DNA from: Deltaproteobacteria bacterium
GTDB lineage: Bacteria > Myxococcota_A > Polyangia > GCA-2747355 > JADLHG01
DNA length: 64,000 bases
NCBI GenBank assembly: GCA_020848905.1
Contig: JADLHG010000045.1
Span: 372,001 to 436,000 of the forward strand
Direction of reading: 5' to 3'
The notes under the pieces are model-generated. The model made no database searches, was not told the origin of the DNA, and saw nothing but the letters and a program-made list of their open reading frames with translations. Shown here piece by piece: positions 43,511 through 51,793 of this stretch (position 1 is the stretch's first letter; every line of letters begins with the position of its first letter). The position numbers and the translations under genes were made by a program.

Positions 43511-45667
43511 TCAGTCCGCCGAGGGGTTGTCTGCTTTCGGCGTCCGGACCTTCGCACGGGGGCGGGGGGCAGGGGAAGAGGGTCGACGGCTCGCCGCGCG
43601 GTCCTTGGCCGGGGGGGTCTTCTCCACGGTCGTGTCCTCTGCCGTCGCGTCGGCTTTCGCGTCGGTCTTTTCCTCTGCCTTCGCGTCGGCGGGCTCCTTC
43701 GCCGGGGTCTCCTCCGGCGGGCGCGCGGACGCCTCGTCACCGCTCTCCTGCTCGCTTTCGTCGTCGGGGGCTGCCGAGGGCTTGAGGCCGAGCTTCTTCG
43801 CGCGGCTGGCTTCCAGGTAGAGGACCAGTGTCTGTCCCGGTTGCAACGCCGCGGAGCGGGTGAGCCGGTTGATGCGGCCGAGGCTCCCCACGCTCAGGCC
43901 GAAGCGCCGGCTCAACGCCACGAGCGTGTCGCCGCGTCGGACCCGGTAGAGCACGCGGCGACGTCCCTTTTTCTCTTCGTGCTGGTTCAGGAACTCGTCG
44001 CTGCCGGCCACCATGACGCGGACCCGTCGCGATTCGAGCAGGCGCACGCCGGTCCGGTCGAGGCTCGAGAGGATGAAGGCCTGCAGCACCATGGCGGGCA
44101 TCAGCTTCGCCTGGGGCTCGATCGCGTTCCAGGCCGAGAGCTCGCTCACCTCTACGCCGAGTCGCGCGGCGATCTCGCTCAGCGTATCGCCGGGCGCCAC
44201 GCGGTAGAAGACACGCTCGCGGCCCGCGACCGTCGTCGGCCGCCCCGGAGGAAGGGCCACGACGATCGCTTCGCCGCCCGCCTCCTCTTCCTTGTCCTTG
44301 GCCGTCCGCGCGGCAGATGCGGGGACCAGAATCGTGAGCCCGGGGCGCAGCTCGGCGGCGGACTTGAGCCCGTTCAGGCGTCGGAGCGCCACCGCAGAGA
44401 GCCCGTACCGCTCTGCCACCTCTCGGTCCGTGTCTCCGAGCTTGACCCGGTAGGGCATGTAGCGGGGCAAGGTCCCCTTCATGCCGGGCAGCTTCGCGTA
44501 GAAGCTCACGGCCGTGCCGGCGGGGATGCGGACCCACACTTTGCCGGAGGGGGGCGTGCGGCCGCGCCGGAGCTCGGGGTTCAGCTGCTCGACCTGCGCC
44601 TTCGGCACGCCGGCCGCCTGCGCGAGCTGCGCCAGGGTCAGCGTGCTGCCGACGGAGACGAGCTGGTACGAGAGCTCCGGGTCGGGGGTCACCTCGGCGA
44701 AGCCGAAGGCCGCTCGGTTCTGCCCCACGATCGCGGCGGCGAGGATCTTCGGCACGTAGAGGGCCGTGGACCAGGGGAGCCCCGCCTCGTAGCTCGAGAG
44801 CTGCCAATAGTCGTTCGTATTGTACTTCTGAATGGCCTGCGTCACCGCGCCGTGCCCCGCGTTATACGCGGCCAGGGCCAGCTCCCAGGTGCCGAAGCGC
44901 ACGTGCAGCTCCTTGAGGAACTGCGCGGCCGCCTCGGTGGCGCGCTCGGGGTTTCGTCGCTCGTCGATCCAGTGGTCGCTCCGCAGGCCGAAGGCCTCCC
45001 CGGCGTGCGTCATGAACTGCCAGATCCCCGCCGCCCCGGCGTACGAGGTCACCGTCGGGTCGTAGCCGCTCTCGATCATCGCCACGTAGGCGAGCGCCTG
45101 CGGGAGGCCGTACTTCTGCAGCGTCTTGGAGATGACCTGGAGGTACCGGCCCTGACGTTTGAGCCAGAGGCGCATGATGGCGCGCCCCCGCGGGTCCGTC
45201 CGGTAGAACTCGAGGTATCGGATGAGCTTCGGGTCCCAGGTGATGGGAAGGTCGGGCAGAACGAGGCGGGTCATCCAGCTCGCGGGAGCCTTGCTCGGCT
45301 CGGGCGCGGCGGAGGCGCGATGTCCCGGGGTGCGCAGCTCGGGCGGGAGATTCTCGAGCGACGGGCGCGGCGCGCGCCGGGGCGCGGCGGCCTCGGGTTC
45401 GGTGGCCTTCGCGTCGCCCGGGCGTAGGGGTCCGCCCTTGGGGAAGGCGCCTTCCTCGAAGCGACGCAGGTCCTCGAGCGGCGCCTTCGGTTCCGCAGGG
45501 GCGGGCTCCGCCGCGCGCGCCTCGGGCTCAGCGACGGGCGCGGGCGCAACGGGTACCGGCGCGGCGGGCGCGACGGGTTCAGGCCGCGCTTGCGCGAGCC
45601 CCGAGGGGAGCCCGCACAGCGCAGCCGCGAGGGCGAACGATAGCTCTCGCCGGAGGGTGTGCGACAT
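43511..45667 (-). CDS. LysM lytic murein transglycosylase (MltD-like)
   Basis: Cuts peptidoglycan glycan strands with formation of anhydro-MurNAc. Signal peptide at about 1-27. A Pro/Ala/Glu linker precedes the SLT domain (about 180-320) with MIESGYDP (catalytic Glu199), AGAAGIWQFM and ALAAYNAG. Three clear LysM modules follow (YRVKLGDTDREVAERYGLS, YRVAPGDTLSEIAARLGV, YRVRRGDTLVALSRRFGLS), and one weaker copy may lie before them (about 350-395). The last 90 residues are a Lys/Glu/Ala/Asp-rich tail. It is longer than E. coli MltD and has no lipobox. It heads a run with TolC and RluA-family genes. Confidence 0.9.
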   Translation of the reverse strand: MSHTLRRELSFALAAALCGLPSGLAQARPEPVAPAAPVPVAPAPVAEPEARAAEPAPAEPKAPLEDLRRFEEGAFPKGGPLRPGDAKATEPEAAAPRRAPRPSLENLPPELRTPGHRASAAPEPSKAPASWMTRLVLPDLPITWDPKLIRYLEFYRTDPRGRAIMRLWLKRQGRYLQVISKTLQKYGLPQALAYVAMIESGYDPTVTSYAGAAGIWQFMTHAGEAFGLRSDHWIDERRNPERATEAAAQFLKELHVRFGTWELALAAYNAGHGAVTQAIQKYNTNDYWQLSSYEAGLPWSTALYVPKILAAAIVGQNRAAFGFAEVTPDPELSYQLVSVGSTLTLAQLAQAAGVPKAQVEQLNPELRRGRTPPSGKVWVRIPAGTAVSFYAKLPGMKGTLPRYMPYRVKLGDTDREVAERYGLSAVALRRLNGLKSAAELRPGLTILVPASAARTAKDKEEEAGGEAIVVALPPGRPTTVAGRERVFYRVAPGDTLSEIAARLGVEVSELSAWNAIEPQAKLMPAMVLQAFILSSLDRTGVRLLESRRVRVMVAGSDEFLNQHEEKKGRRRVLYRVRRGDTLVALSRRFGLSVGSLGRINRLTRSAALQPGQTLVLYLEASRAKKLGLKPSAAPDDESEQESGDEASARPPEETPAKEPADAKAEEKTDAKADATAEDTTVEKTPPAKDRAASRRPSSPAPRPRAKVRTPKADNPSAD

Positions 45668-45688
45668 TTGAATACACGGAGTCTAACA

Positions 45689-45706
45689 GAGCCCTCCGGA
45701 GGACTC
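45689..45706. promoter_or_regulatory. 18-bp inverted repeat upstream of the transglycosylase gene
   Basis: GAGCCCTCCGGAGGACTC is a dyad with one mismatched pair and a perfect 10-bp core CCTCCGGAGG. It lies 22 bp before the transglycosylase start codon, in the 65-bp gap after tatA. There is no U-tract, so it is an operator or RNA-hairpin candidate rather than a terminator. Confidence 0.35.
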
Positions 45707-45732
45707 AACTTCCTGCACGCGGCCCGCAGGTC

Positions 45733-45945
45733 TTACTTCTGCTCGGCCGTGGGGTGCGCGGCCTTCCCCGGCCCGACGGCGGGCGGGCGCGCTTCGTCGC
45801 TGGTCGGTTGCGGCTCGTGCCGACGCGCTCTCCTCCGTCCGATCGCCTCGCCGAGCGCGGGCAAGCCGCGCGCGCCGAAGACGATGAACAGGATGATGAG
45901 GAGCAGGATGAGCTCGGTGATGCCCGGCACGATCGCCTCGCGCAC
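45733..45945 (-). CDS. tatA: Twin-arginine translocase subunit TatA/E
   Basis: A 70-aa protein with one membrane helix (about 11-24, ELILLLIILFIVFGA), the FGA-x-x-LP hinge (FGARGLPALG) and an amphipathic then polar tail, the TatA pattern. It forms the protein-conducting part of the Tat pathway, which exports folded proteins. GTG at 45945 is used; another GTG five codons later (VPGITEL) is a possible start. tatB and tatC are not in the window, so this may be an isolated copy. Confidence 0.85.
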   Translation of the reverse strand: MREAIVPGITELILLLIILFIVFGARGLPALGEAIGRRRARRHEPQPTSDEARPPAVGPGKAAHPTAEQK

Positions 45946-46015
45946 ACGTCAGAAGAAACGGGGGCACGTTCACAGGACCCCGCGCTGACCACATAGCACG
46001 AGCGGTCCGGCGCGT

Positions 46016-46747
46016 TCAACGCGAGGGTGAGGAAACCGCAAGGAGGCGCCGCGCGGCCTCCCTCAGCGCCTCGGAGAGCGTGGGGCTGCCGACCACGAAG
46101 CGTAGATCCGGCGCGCGCAAAAACGGGAGGAGCCGGATGCCGACCTCCGACGTGGTGTGCGGGTTCAGCGCGAGAGCACGCTTCACGGCGTAGCGAGCCG
46201 CCCACTTGTGGCACGCGAAGATCTCGCGCTGGACCTCCGGCAACGTGGGCCGGCGGGCGGCCAGCGCCACCACGTCGCGCTCGGTGAGCCGAGGATTCGC
46301 GAGGAGCTGCCGCACCACGTCGGCCTCCGGGTGACGCAGGAGCCGGTCGAGGACGTCCGGGTCGGAGCTTCGCGCGAGGCTCTTGCGGTGTCCGAGCGTC
46401 AGCTCGCGCGCCGGCTCGCGCGGTGGCTGGTGCTCCGTCTGGACCACGCCCGTCCAGAAGAGCTGCGGCAGGGCGTGGAGCTCGGCCTCCTTGGCCGCGA
46501 CGTAGAGCGACTCGACGAGCGAGTAGTCCATGAGGCCCCGCCCGAGCGCGCTGGTGAGCGAGCGCAACGCGATGTTGAAGGGGGGGCCGCCATCGCGTCC
46601 GCGACGGTGGATCTCGTCGAGCATCAGCGCGGCCTCGGTGGCGGACAGGCGACGGACCTGCTCGACGAGGACGGCCTCGCGCATGGCCGGCTCGGGGAGG
46701 GCGGCCAGCTTCTGCGCGAGGACGAAGCCGCGCGTGGCGGGGCTCAC
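46016..46747 (-). CDS. HEAT-like helical repeat protein
   Basis: A 243-aa all-helical protein without signal peptide. The middle has LARSSDPDVLDRLLRHPEADVVRQLLANPRLTERDVVALA, paired helices like leucine-rich-variant or HEAT repeats, seen in many delta/myxobacterial proteins. It probably binds another protein. Its GTG start overlaps the stop of the DUF3426 gene as GTGA, so they should work together. Function unknown. Confidence 0.6.
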   Translation of the reverse strand: MSPATRGFVLAQKLAALPEPAMREAVLVEQVRRLSATEAALMLDEIHRRGRDGGPPFNIALRSLTSALGRGLMDYSLVESLYVAAKEAELHALPQLFWTGVVQTEHQPPREPARELTLGHRKSLARSSDPDVLDRLLRHPEADVVRQLLANPRLTERDVVALAARRPTLPEVQREIFACHKWAARYAVKRALALNPHTTSEVGIRLLPFLRAPDLRFVVGSPTLSEALREAARRLLAVSSPSR

Positions 46748-47997
46748 GGAGGGTCACACAGCTCGGCCCGAGCGATCTCGGCAGCGACGTCGTAGCGCTC
46801 CGGCGCGTAGTCCTCGGGGAGCGGCGCGAGCACGACCATGTAGGCGACCGACTGGCCGATCGTCAGGCGCGCGTTGCGTCCGTCGGAGCCCGCCGGATTC
46901 AGCCGCGCCTCGAGACCGTCGGGGGAGAGCTTGCCGAGCTGCTCGGCGGCGAAGACGTTCCCCGCGGGGATCTCGCGGCGGATCACCGTGAGACCGCTGC
47001 GCCTGAGGAGGCCTCGCACGTAGATGTAGCGGCGCGGAACGGCGCCGTCGTTCTTGATCGCACCCTCGAGGATCAGGGCGCGCTGGCCCCCGGCGAGTCG
47101 CACCTCGCGCGCGATGGGTGGGGAGAGGGTGAGGCCCTCGAGCTCCGGCGCGGCCCGGGGCTTGTCGCCGAGAGCGCGGTGCAGCATGCCGCGCAGATTG
47201 CCGAGGTCGAGGGACCAGTCGTTGCGGTAGAGCACGAAGAGCGAGAAGAGGACGCCGCTCCCCCCGAGCAGCAGGACGAGCAGCCCGAACGCGCGCCCCA
47301 CGCCGCTCCCCTCGGCCGCGACGGAGACCTGCGGCGGCGGTAGGGTCCACGCGGGGAGCGGGACGGCGGCCGGCAGCGCGGGAGTCGGAGCCGCGGGCAC
47401 GACCGTGGGCGAGGGCGTCGGAGCCACGGGCGCGCTGGGAGCCGCCGAGGGTGCGCCGCCGCGAACCGCTTCCGGGAGCTCCGGCGGGTCCTCCGTCAGG
47501 GCCGGCAGGTCGGGGAGCGTGACCGGCAGAGGTCTCGAGGCGCTCGGGCTAGCTTCTGCGGCGGAGGTGCTCGGGGAGGCGACGAGGGTTTCGACCTCCG
47601 GCATCGTGGCAGCCGAGAGGAGCGGCTGATCCTCGGGGAGGGTCGTCACGGGCCGCAGCGCCCCCTCTACCGGGACGGTCGTGACGCGCTGGATCGGGGG
47701 GCCGACGTCGCCGAGCTCCGGGTCCACGACCACGGTGGTCAAGGTCTGGCGCGGCACGACGGGAGAGGCCCCCCCGCCGATCTCTCCCGCCGCCGAGACG
47801 CGCGACCCCGAGCTCTTGAGACCCGGGCCGCGTTGGAGCGCGGGCTCGGTTGCGATGGCCTTGGGGGGCGCCGCTTCGCCGAGGCGCAACACGAAAGCGA
47901 ACGTGCAGGTGGGGCAGGTGGTCTTGAGGACCCCGCTGCGCATCAGCTCTTCCGCCACCTCGAGCAGCGCCTTGCACTTGGGGCATGGAATGCGCAT
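46744..47997 (-). CDS. Zinc-ribbon (MJ0042-type) and DUF3426 membrane protein
   Basis: The amino ribbon has C5, C8, C28 and C31 (IPCPKCKALL...TTCPTCTFAF). A Pro/Ala/Thr linker of about 190 residues leads to one membrane helix (about 232-252, AFGLLVLLLGGSGVLFSLFVLY). The periplasmic end (about 285-410) is a DUF3426-like beta-domain (ALILEGAIKNDGAVPRRYIYVRG ... GQSVAYMVVL). The layout, zinc ribbon inside and beta-sandwich outside, is typical of the family; its role is unknown. It heads a pair with the HEAT-like gene. Confidence 0.75.
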   Translation of the reverse strand: MRIPCPKCKALLEVAEELMRSGVLKTTCPTCTFAFVLRLGEAAPPKAIATEPALQRGPGLKSSGSRVSAAGEIGGGASPVVPRQTLTTVVVDPELGDVGPPIQRVTTVPVEGALRPVTTLPEDQPLLSAATMPEVETLVASPSTSAAEASPSASRPLPVTLPDLPALTEDPPELPEAVRGGAPSAAPSAPVAPTPSPTVVPAAPTPALPAAVPLPAWTLPPPQVSVAAEGSGVGRAFGLLVLLLGGSGVLFSLFVLYRNDWSLDLGNLRGMLHRALGDKPRAAPELEGLTLSPPIAREVRLAGGQRALILEGAIKNDGAVPRRYIYVRGLLRRSGLTVIRREIPAGNVFAAEQLGKLSPDGLEARLNPAGSDGRNARLTIGQSVAYMVVLAPLPEDYAPERYDVAAEIARAELCDPP

Positions 47998-48127
47998 GAA
48001 GGGTCGCCTCGATTATGGGTCAATGCCGCGAGGGGGATCAAGGACCGGACCAAGAGGGTCGCGGGCGGTGTGCTTCCTCGGAGACGCGGCAATTGTGCAG
48101 CGCGTCGGGGTGTGATATCAACGCCCT

Positions 48128-48739
48128 ATGACCGGCACGACTACGAGAATCATCAAGCGCTACGCGAACCGGAAGCTCTACGACACGCGCGACAGCCGGT
48201 ACGTCACGCTCGAGCAAATCTCGGAGATGATCCGGAACGGCGAAGACGTGAAGGTCGTCGACAACAGCACGAAGGAGGATCTCACATCCGTCACTCTGGC
48301 GCAGATCATCTTCGAGGAGGAGAAGCGCAAGAAGAGCTTCCTTCCGCTCGGGGCGCTGCGCAAGATCATCCAGACGGGGGGCGAGTCCCTGCACGAGCTG
48401 ATGAACCAGCTCAACCTGTCCGCGCAGCGCGTGGGTCAGGTGTTCCGTCGGGAAGACAAGGAGCAGGGGCCCGAGGCCGCGGCCGAGCCGGCGCCGACCT
48501 CCGCCAAGAGCGCCGAACGTCTCGAGGCCGGGCGCTTCCTGAAGGAGTTCGTGGACGGCGTGCAGACGACCCTCGACGAGTGGCAGACGCGCATCGACCA
48601 GAACATCCACAGCGCCATCGACAGCGTGTCGCCGCTCGCACCGCTCCAGAAGGAGATCACCGTCCTGCAGGAGCGCATCGCCGACCTGGAGCGCAGGCTC
48701 CGCGGCGACGGTGAATCGGGCGGGTCGTCCTCCTCGTAG
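48128..48739 (+). CDS. phaR: PhaR-like polyhydroxyalkanoate regulator
   Basis: The amino end matches the PHB/PHA-accumulation regulator domain: RIIKRYANRKLYDTRDSRYVTLEQI, then GEDVKVVDNSTKEDLT and LAQIIFEEE. In relatives this domain binds phasin promoters and also PHB granules. The tail (about 130-203) is helical and charged with a Gly/Ser end. No phasin or PHA synthase gene is next to it, so its regulon lies elsewhere. It may regulate other carbon-storage or envelope genes. Confidence 0.85.
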   Translation: MTGTTTRIIKRYANRKLYDTRDSRYVTLEQISEMIRNGEDVKVVDNSTKEDLTSVTLAQIIFEEEKRKKSFLPLGALRKIIQTGGESLHELMNQLNLSAQRVGQVFRREDKEQGPEAAAEPAPTSAKSAERLEAGRFLKEFVDGVQTTLDEWQTRIDQNIHSAIDSVSPLAPLQKEITVLQERIADLERRLRGDGESGGSSSS

Positions 48740-48812
48740 CTGGAAGCCCGCCGCGCGAGGGCAGCACCAAGGCCCGCCGCGCCCGCCTCGCTCGCTTCCT
48801 AGTACTCGCTTC

Positions 48813-49946
48813 CTAGTAGTCGACCGCCAGCGCGAAGCTGACCGCGTGCTGCGCGCCGGATTCGTCCGCTAGGTCGACGGGGATCTGCGTCACTGCCGTG
48901 ACGAGCCGGTCCGTGGCGCGTCCGGCGGCGAAGTAGCTGTACTCGGCGAGCAGCGAGAAGAGATAGAGGTTCGCGCGCAGCCCGAAGAAGAAGCGGTGCC
49001 GGAGGATGTTGTCCTGCTGGTCGAAGGTGAAGTGCGCGTTGCAGTCGGCCGCGCGGCATTGCGCCAGCTCGAGCGGGGTCCGGGCCGAGGCGAGGCTCTG
49101 CGCCACGGCGTCCACTCCCGGCGTGGCGTCGATGACCTCCGAGGCCGCCAGCACCCACAGGAGCTGGTAGCCGAGGTACGGCGTGAGATTGAAGGTCGAG
49201 GCGATCCCGAAGTGCTTGGAGATCGAGAAGTCCAGCGCGCCGGTGGTCAGGTTGAAGCCCGGGGTGCCCATGAGCCGGCTCGCGGTGCCGCGCACGGCCA
49301 GCCCGGGGAGCGGCCAGCCGTGGAAGCCCTCGTGCAGCGAGACCTTGGCCGACACGACGCCGGCCACCATGTGGCTCCCGATGAGGTGGCGCATCCCGAG
49401 GCCGAGCTCCACCGAGGGGACCGGCAGCCAGAAGCTCTTGCGGAGCATCGCCGAGATCGTCGGCGCGAAGGAGGCGGGTAGCTCCTGGTCGATGCGGGCC
49501 GCGGCGGCTCCCGTGCGGATGTTTCCCTCGGAAAAGGCGGTGGAGGAGACCGACTCGGCCGCTCGCCAGTAGCGGTGCTCGGGTGGCGCGTACTTGTCGT
49601 TCGCGTTGCGTCCGCCGTTCGCGTTCTTGCGCGGGTTGATGCTGGTGAAGCCCATTTCGAGCGCCGCGTTGAAGCCGTTCCACCCGCGCGTCTCCGCGGT
49701 GGAGAGGATGTTGGGTGCGAAGATGGCGCCGAGCTCCGACATGAGCGCCCGGAAGGCCGCGTTGTCGGGGATGACCTGCTTCACCCCGAACGCGGGGTTG
49801 TAGCCGCCGCCGCAGTCGAGGATGGCGTTGTTACCGGCCTCGATGATGCACAGACGCCCGAGGTTGAGGTCCCAGTCGCCCGCGTGCGCGTGCGGACTCG
49901 CGATCAGACCCGCGAGCAGGGGACCAAGCAATCGGACGATCCGCAT
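48813..49946 (-). CDS. Predicted secreted/outer-membrane beta-barrel protein
   Basis: Signal peptide ends HAHA-GD (residue 22). The 377-aa protein shows alternating hydrophobic strands and ends FALAVDY, with a terminal aromatic residue as in beta-barrel outer-membrane proteins. Two Cys pairs occur (CIIEAG...DCGGG and CRAADC). No known family was recognised. It is divergent from the enoyl-CoA hydratase gene. Its stop region contains a small tandem duplication. Confidence 0.6.
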   Translation of the reverse strand: MRIVRLLGPLLAGLIASPHAHAGDWDLNLGRLCIIEAGNNAILDCGGGYNPAFGVKQVIPDNAAFRALMSELGAIFAPNILSTAETRGWNGFNAALEMGFTSINPRKNANGGRNANDKYAPPEHRYWRAAESVSSTAFSEGNIRTGAAAARIDQELPASFAPTISAMLRKSFWLPVPSVELGLGMRHLIGSHMVAGVVSAKVSLHEGFHGWPLPGLAVRGTASRLMGTPGFNLTTGALDFSISKHFGIASTFNLTPYLGYQLLWVLAASEVIDATPGVDAVAQSLASARTPLELAQCRAADCNAHFTFDQQDNILRHRFFFGLRANLYLFSLLAEYSYFAAGRATDRLVTAVTQIPVDLADESGAQHAVSFALAVDY

Positions 49947-50040
49947 GCGCGCAATCTCCTTGATCTTTCGAGCGCGGAGAATAACAACAAGGAGGCCAGC
50001 GGATCAACAGCCTCATCCCCCGCACGTTTCGAGGAGCGCG

Positions 50041-50817
50041 ATGGACTACACCGAGATCCTCTACGCCGTGGAGCAGCGCGTGGCGCGGCTCACCCTGAAT
50101 CGACCGGAGAAGCGAAACGCGCTCAGCCTCGCGACCGTGAGCGAGCTCTGTCACGCGCTCGAGCGGGCCAAGGGCGACGACGAGGTGCGGGTGGTGGTGC
50201 TGACGGGGGCCGGAAAGCTGTTTTCCGCCGGCGGAGACCTGGGGCAGATGAGCGCGGGAGGGGGGACGGCCGCCGCGGTGCCTCCGCGCTCGTACGTGGA
50301 CCTGAACCTGGTGCTCGCAGAGCTCGGGAAGCCGACGATCGCGATGGTCAACGGCCACGCGCTCGCGGGAGGCCTGGGGCTCGTCGTGGGTTGTGACCTC
50401 GCCCTCGCGGCCGAGAGCGCGTGCTTCGGCACCCCGGAGATCAACGTCGGGCTGTGGCCCATGATGGTCATGGCCAACCTGCTTCGTACCGTGGGGCGCA
50501 AGGCCGCGCTGCGGCTTCTCCTGACCGGCGAGAAGATCAGCGCCGGCGAGGCGGTGCGCATCGGACTCATCAACGAGGCGGTGGCCGATGACGGGCTCGA
50601 GGCCCATACGATGGCGCTGGCGCAGGCGCTCGCGGCCAAGAGCCCCGCCGTGATGCGGCTCGGCCTCCACGCGCTGCGCGCCGCGGACGAGAAGCCCTTC
50701 GAGGAGGCGCTCCGCTATCTCGAGGGCCAGCTCGGCGCCGTGCTCTCGACCGAGGACGCACGCGAGGGCCTCTCCGCGTTCCTGCAGAAGCGAGCTCCGG
50801 TGTTCACCGGGCGCTAG
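50041..50817 (+). CDS. Enoyl-CoA hydratase/isomerase family protein
   Basis: Crotonase-fold enzyme acting on acyl-CoA. NRPEKRNALS opens the fold, FSAGGDLGQM forms part of the oxyanion hole, and HALAGGLGLVVGCDLALAAE and FGTPEINVGLWP hold the catalytic positions. The second (E) is present, while the first Glu of classic hydratases aligns with Asp in GCDLA. The GAGGAG SD lies 5 nt before ATG 50041; the frame opens earlier but without coding character. 258 aa, normal for the family. The substrate class is not certain. Divergent from the predicted barrel gene. Confidence 0.88.
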   Translation: MDYTEILYAVEQRVARLTLNRPEKRNALSLATVSELCHALERAKGDDEVRVVVLTGAGKLFSAGGDLGQMSAGGGTAAAVPPRSYVDLNLVLAELGKPTIAMVNGHALAGGLGLVVGCDLALAAESACFGTPEINVGLWPMMVMANLLRTVGRKAALRLLLTGEKISAGEAVRIGLINEAVADDGLEAHTMALAQALAAKSPAVMRLGLHALRAADEKPFEEALRYLEGQLGAVLSTEDAREGLSAFLQKRAPVFTGR

Positions 50818-50857
50818 CGCTCCGCGGTGAGCGGGCTCCCTCTCGCGCCGCCGCACT

Positions 50858-50886
50858 TTGGGGCTTTCTCGACGACGTGGTAAGAT
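50858..50886 (+). promoter_or_regulatory. Candidate promoter for the TPR/RIPDA gene pair
   Basis: TTGGGG (50858-50863) and TAAGAT (50881-50886) are 17 bp apart, 26 bp before the ATG of the TPR protein. Spacing is ideal; the hexamers are only moderate matches. Confidence 0.4.
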
Positions 50887-50912
50887 GGGGCCCTTCGCAA
50901 GGGAGGAGCCGA

Positions 50913-51791
50913 ATGCGCAGCCGAATCGCCGCAGGAACGTGGTGTGCGGTGCTCCTGCTCCTCGGGGGGCCGTCGGTCGGCCACGCCGAGGAGAAGCAGG
51001 CCGACCTGGCCGAGGCCAAGCGGGCGTTCAAGGCCGGTCAGGCGATGTTGCAGCTGGATCGCTTCGCCGAGGCCATCGTCGAGTTTCGCAAGGCCTACGA
51101 GGTGACGAAGGACGGTCTAGTGATGGGGCAGGTAGCGCTGGCCTACGAGAAGGCTGGCGACTACGAGGCCGCGCTGAAGGCCATTCGGGTCTACCGCGAG
51201 GCGCTCCCCGACGCGGACAGGGCTTCGGTGGACGAGATGATTCAGCGCTTCGAGCGCATGATCAAAGAAGGGCGGTCGAAGCCTCTCGAGCTGCCGGGCG
51301 AGAAGCCCGCGGGTGAGGCCAAGGCGGCGGCCGGCCAGGGCAAGGCGAAGGGGGGCGGCGAGAAGGACAAGGCTCCCTCGGCGGGGCGCAAGCGGTTCTG
51401 GACCTGGATCACGGCCGGCCTGGCGGGCGCTCTCGCGGTGGGCGGCACGATCCTCGGCATCAGCGCCAAGTCCAAGTACGACGATCTCAAGGGACGCTGC
51501 TCCCCCTCGTGCCAGGACACGGAGGTGGCCGGTGTGCGCAGCCGCGCCATCGCCGCCGATGTGATGTGGGGCCTCGCGGCAGGGGCCGCGGTAACGGCGA
51601 CCGTGCTCTTCTTCCTCGAGGGCCGCAAGAAGTCCGCGGCCGACGACTCCCCGGCGAAGGACGACGCGGAGGAGAAGGAAGACAAGAACGACAAGCCGGA
51701 GAAGGAGGAGGAGGAGGTCAGTCAGCGCTTCCGCCTGGCGCCGATGGTGGGTGGTGGGACGTATGGGCTCGGGGCCGAGATTCGGTACTAG
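50913..51791 (+). CDS. TPR-containing membrane protein
   Basis: Starts at ATG 50913 with GGGAGGAG before it; signal peptide ends GHA-EE. Residues about 30-115 contain two to three TPR helix pairs (AKRAFKAGQAMLQLDRFAEAIVEFRKAY, ALAYEKAGDYEAALKAIRVY). A Lys/Ala/Gly linker leads to two membrane helices (about 168-190 and 218-240), with a Cys pair (CSPSC) between them and a Lys/Glu/Asp-rich segment after. Similar TPR proteins are common in myxobacteria. The RIPDA lipoprotein follows after 2 bp, so the two form an operon. Confidence 0.75.
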   Translation: MRSRIAAGTWCAVLLLLGGPSVGHAEEKQADLAEAKRAFKAGQAMLQLDRFAEAIVEFRKAYEVTKDGLVMGQVALAYEKAGDYEAALKAIRVYREALPDADRASVDEMIQRFERMIKEGRSKPLELPGEKPAGEAKAAAGQGKAKGGGEKDKAPSAGRKRFWTWITAGLAGALAVGGTILGISAKSKYDDLKGRCSPSCQDTEVAGVRSRAIAADVMWGLAAGAAVTATVLFFLEGRKKSAADDSPAKDDAEEKEDKNDKPEKEEEEVSQRFRLAPMVGGGTYGLGAEIRY

Positions 51792-51793
51792 AG

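Noticed and set aside
43498-43740. Extension of the TolC-type protein upstream of 43497
   Set aside because: Arg/Pro-rich shadow of the transglycosylase tail; ATG 43497 begins a clean signal peptide.
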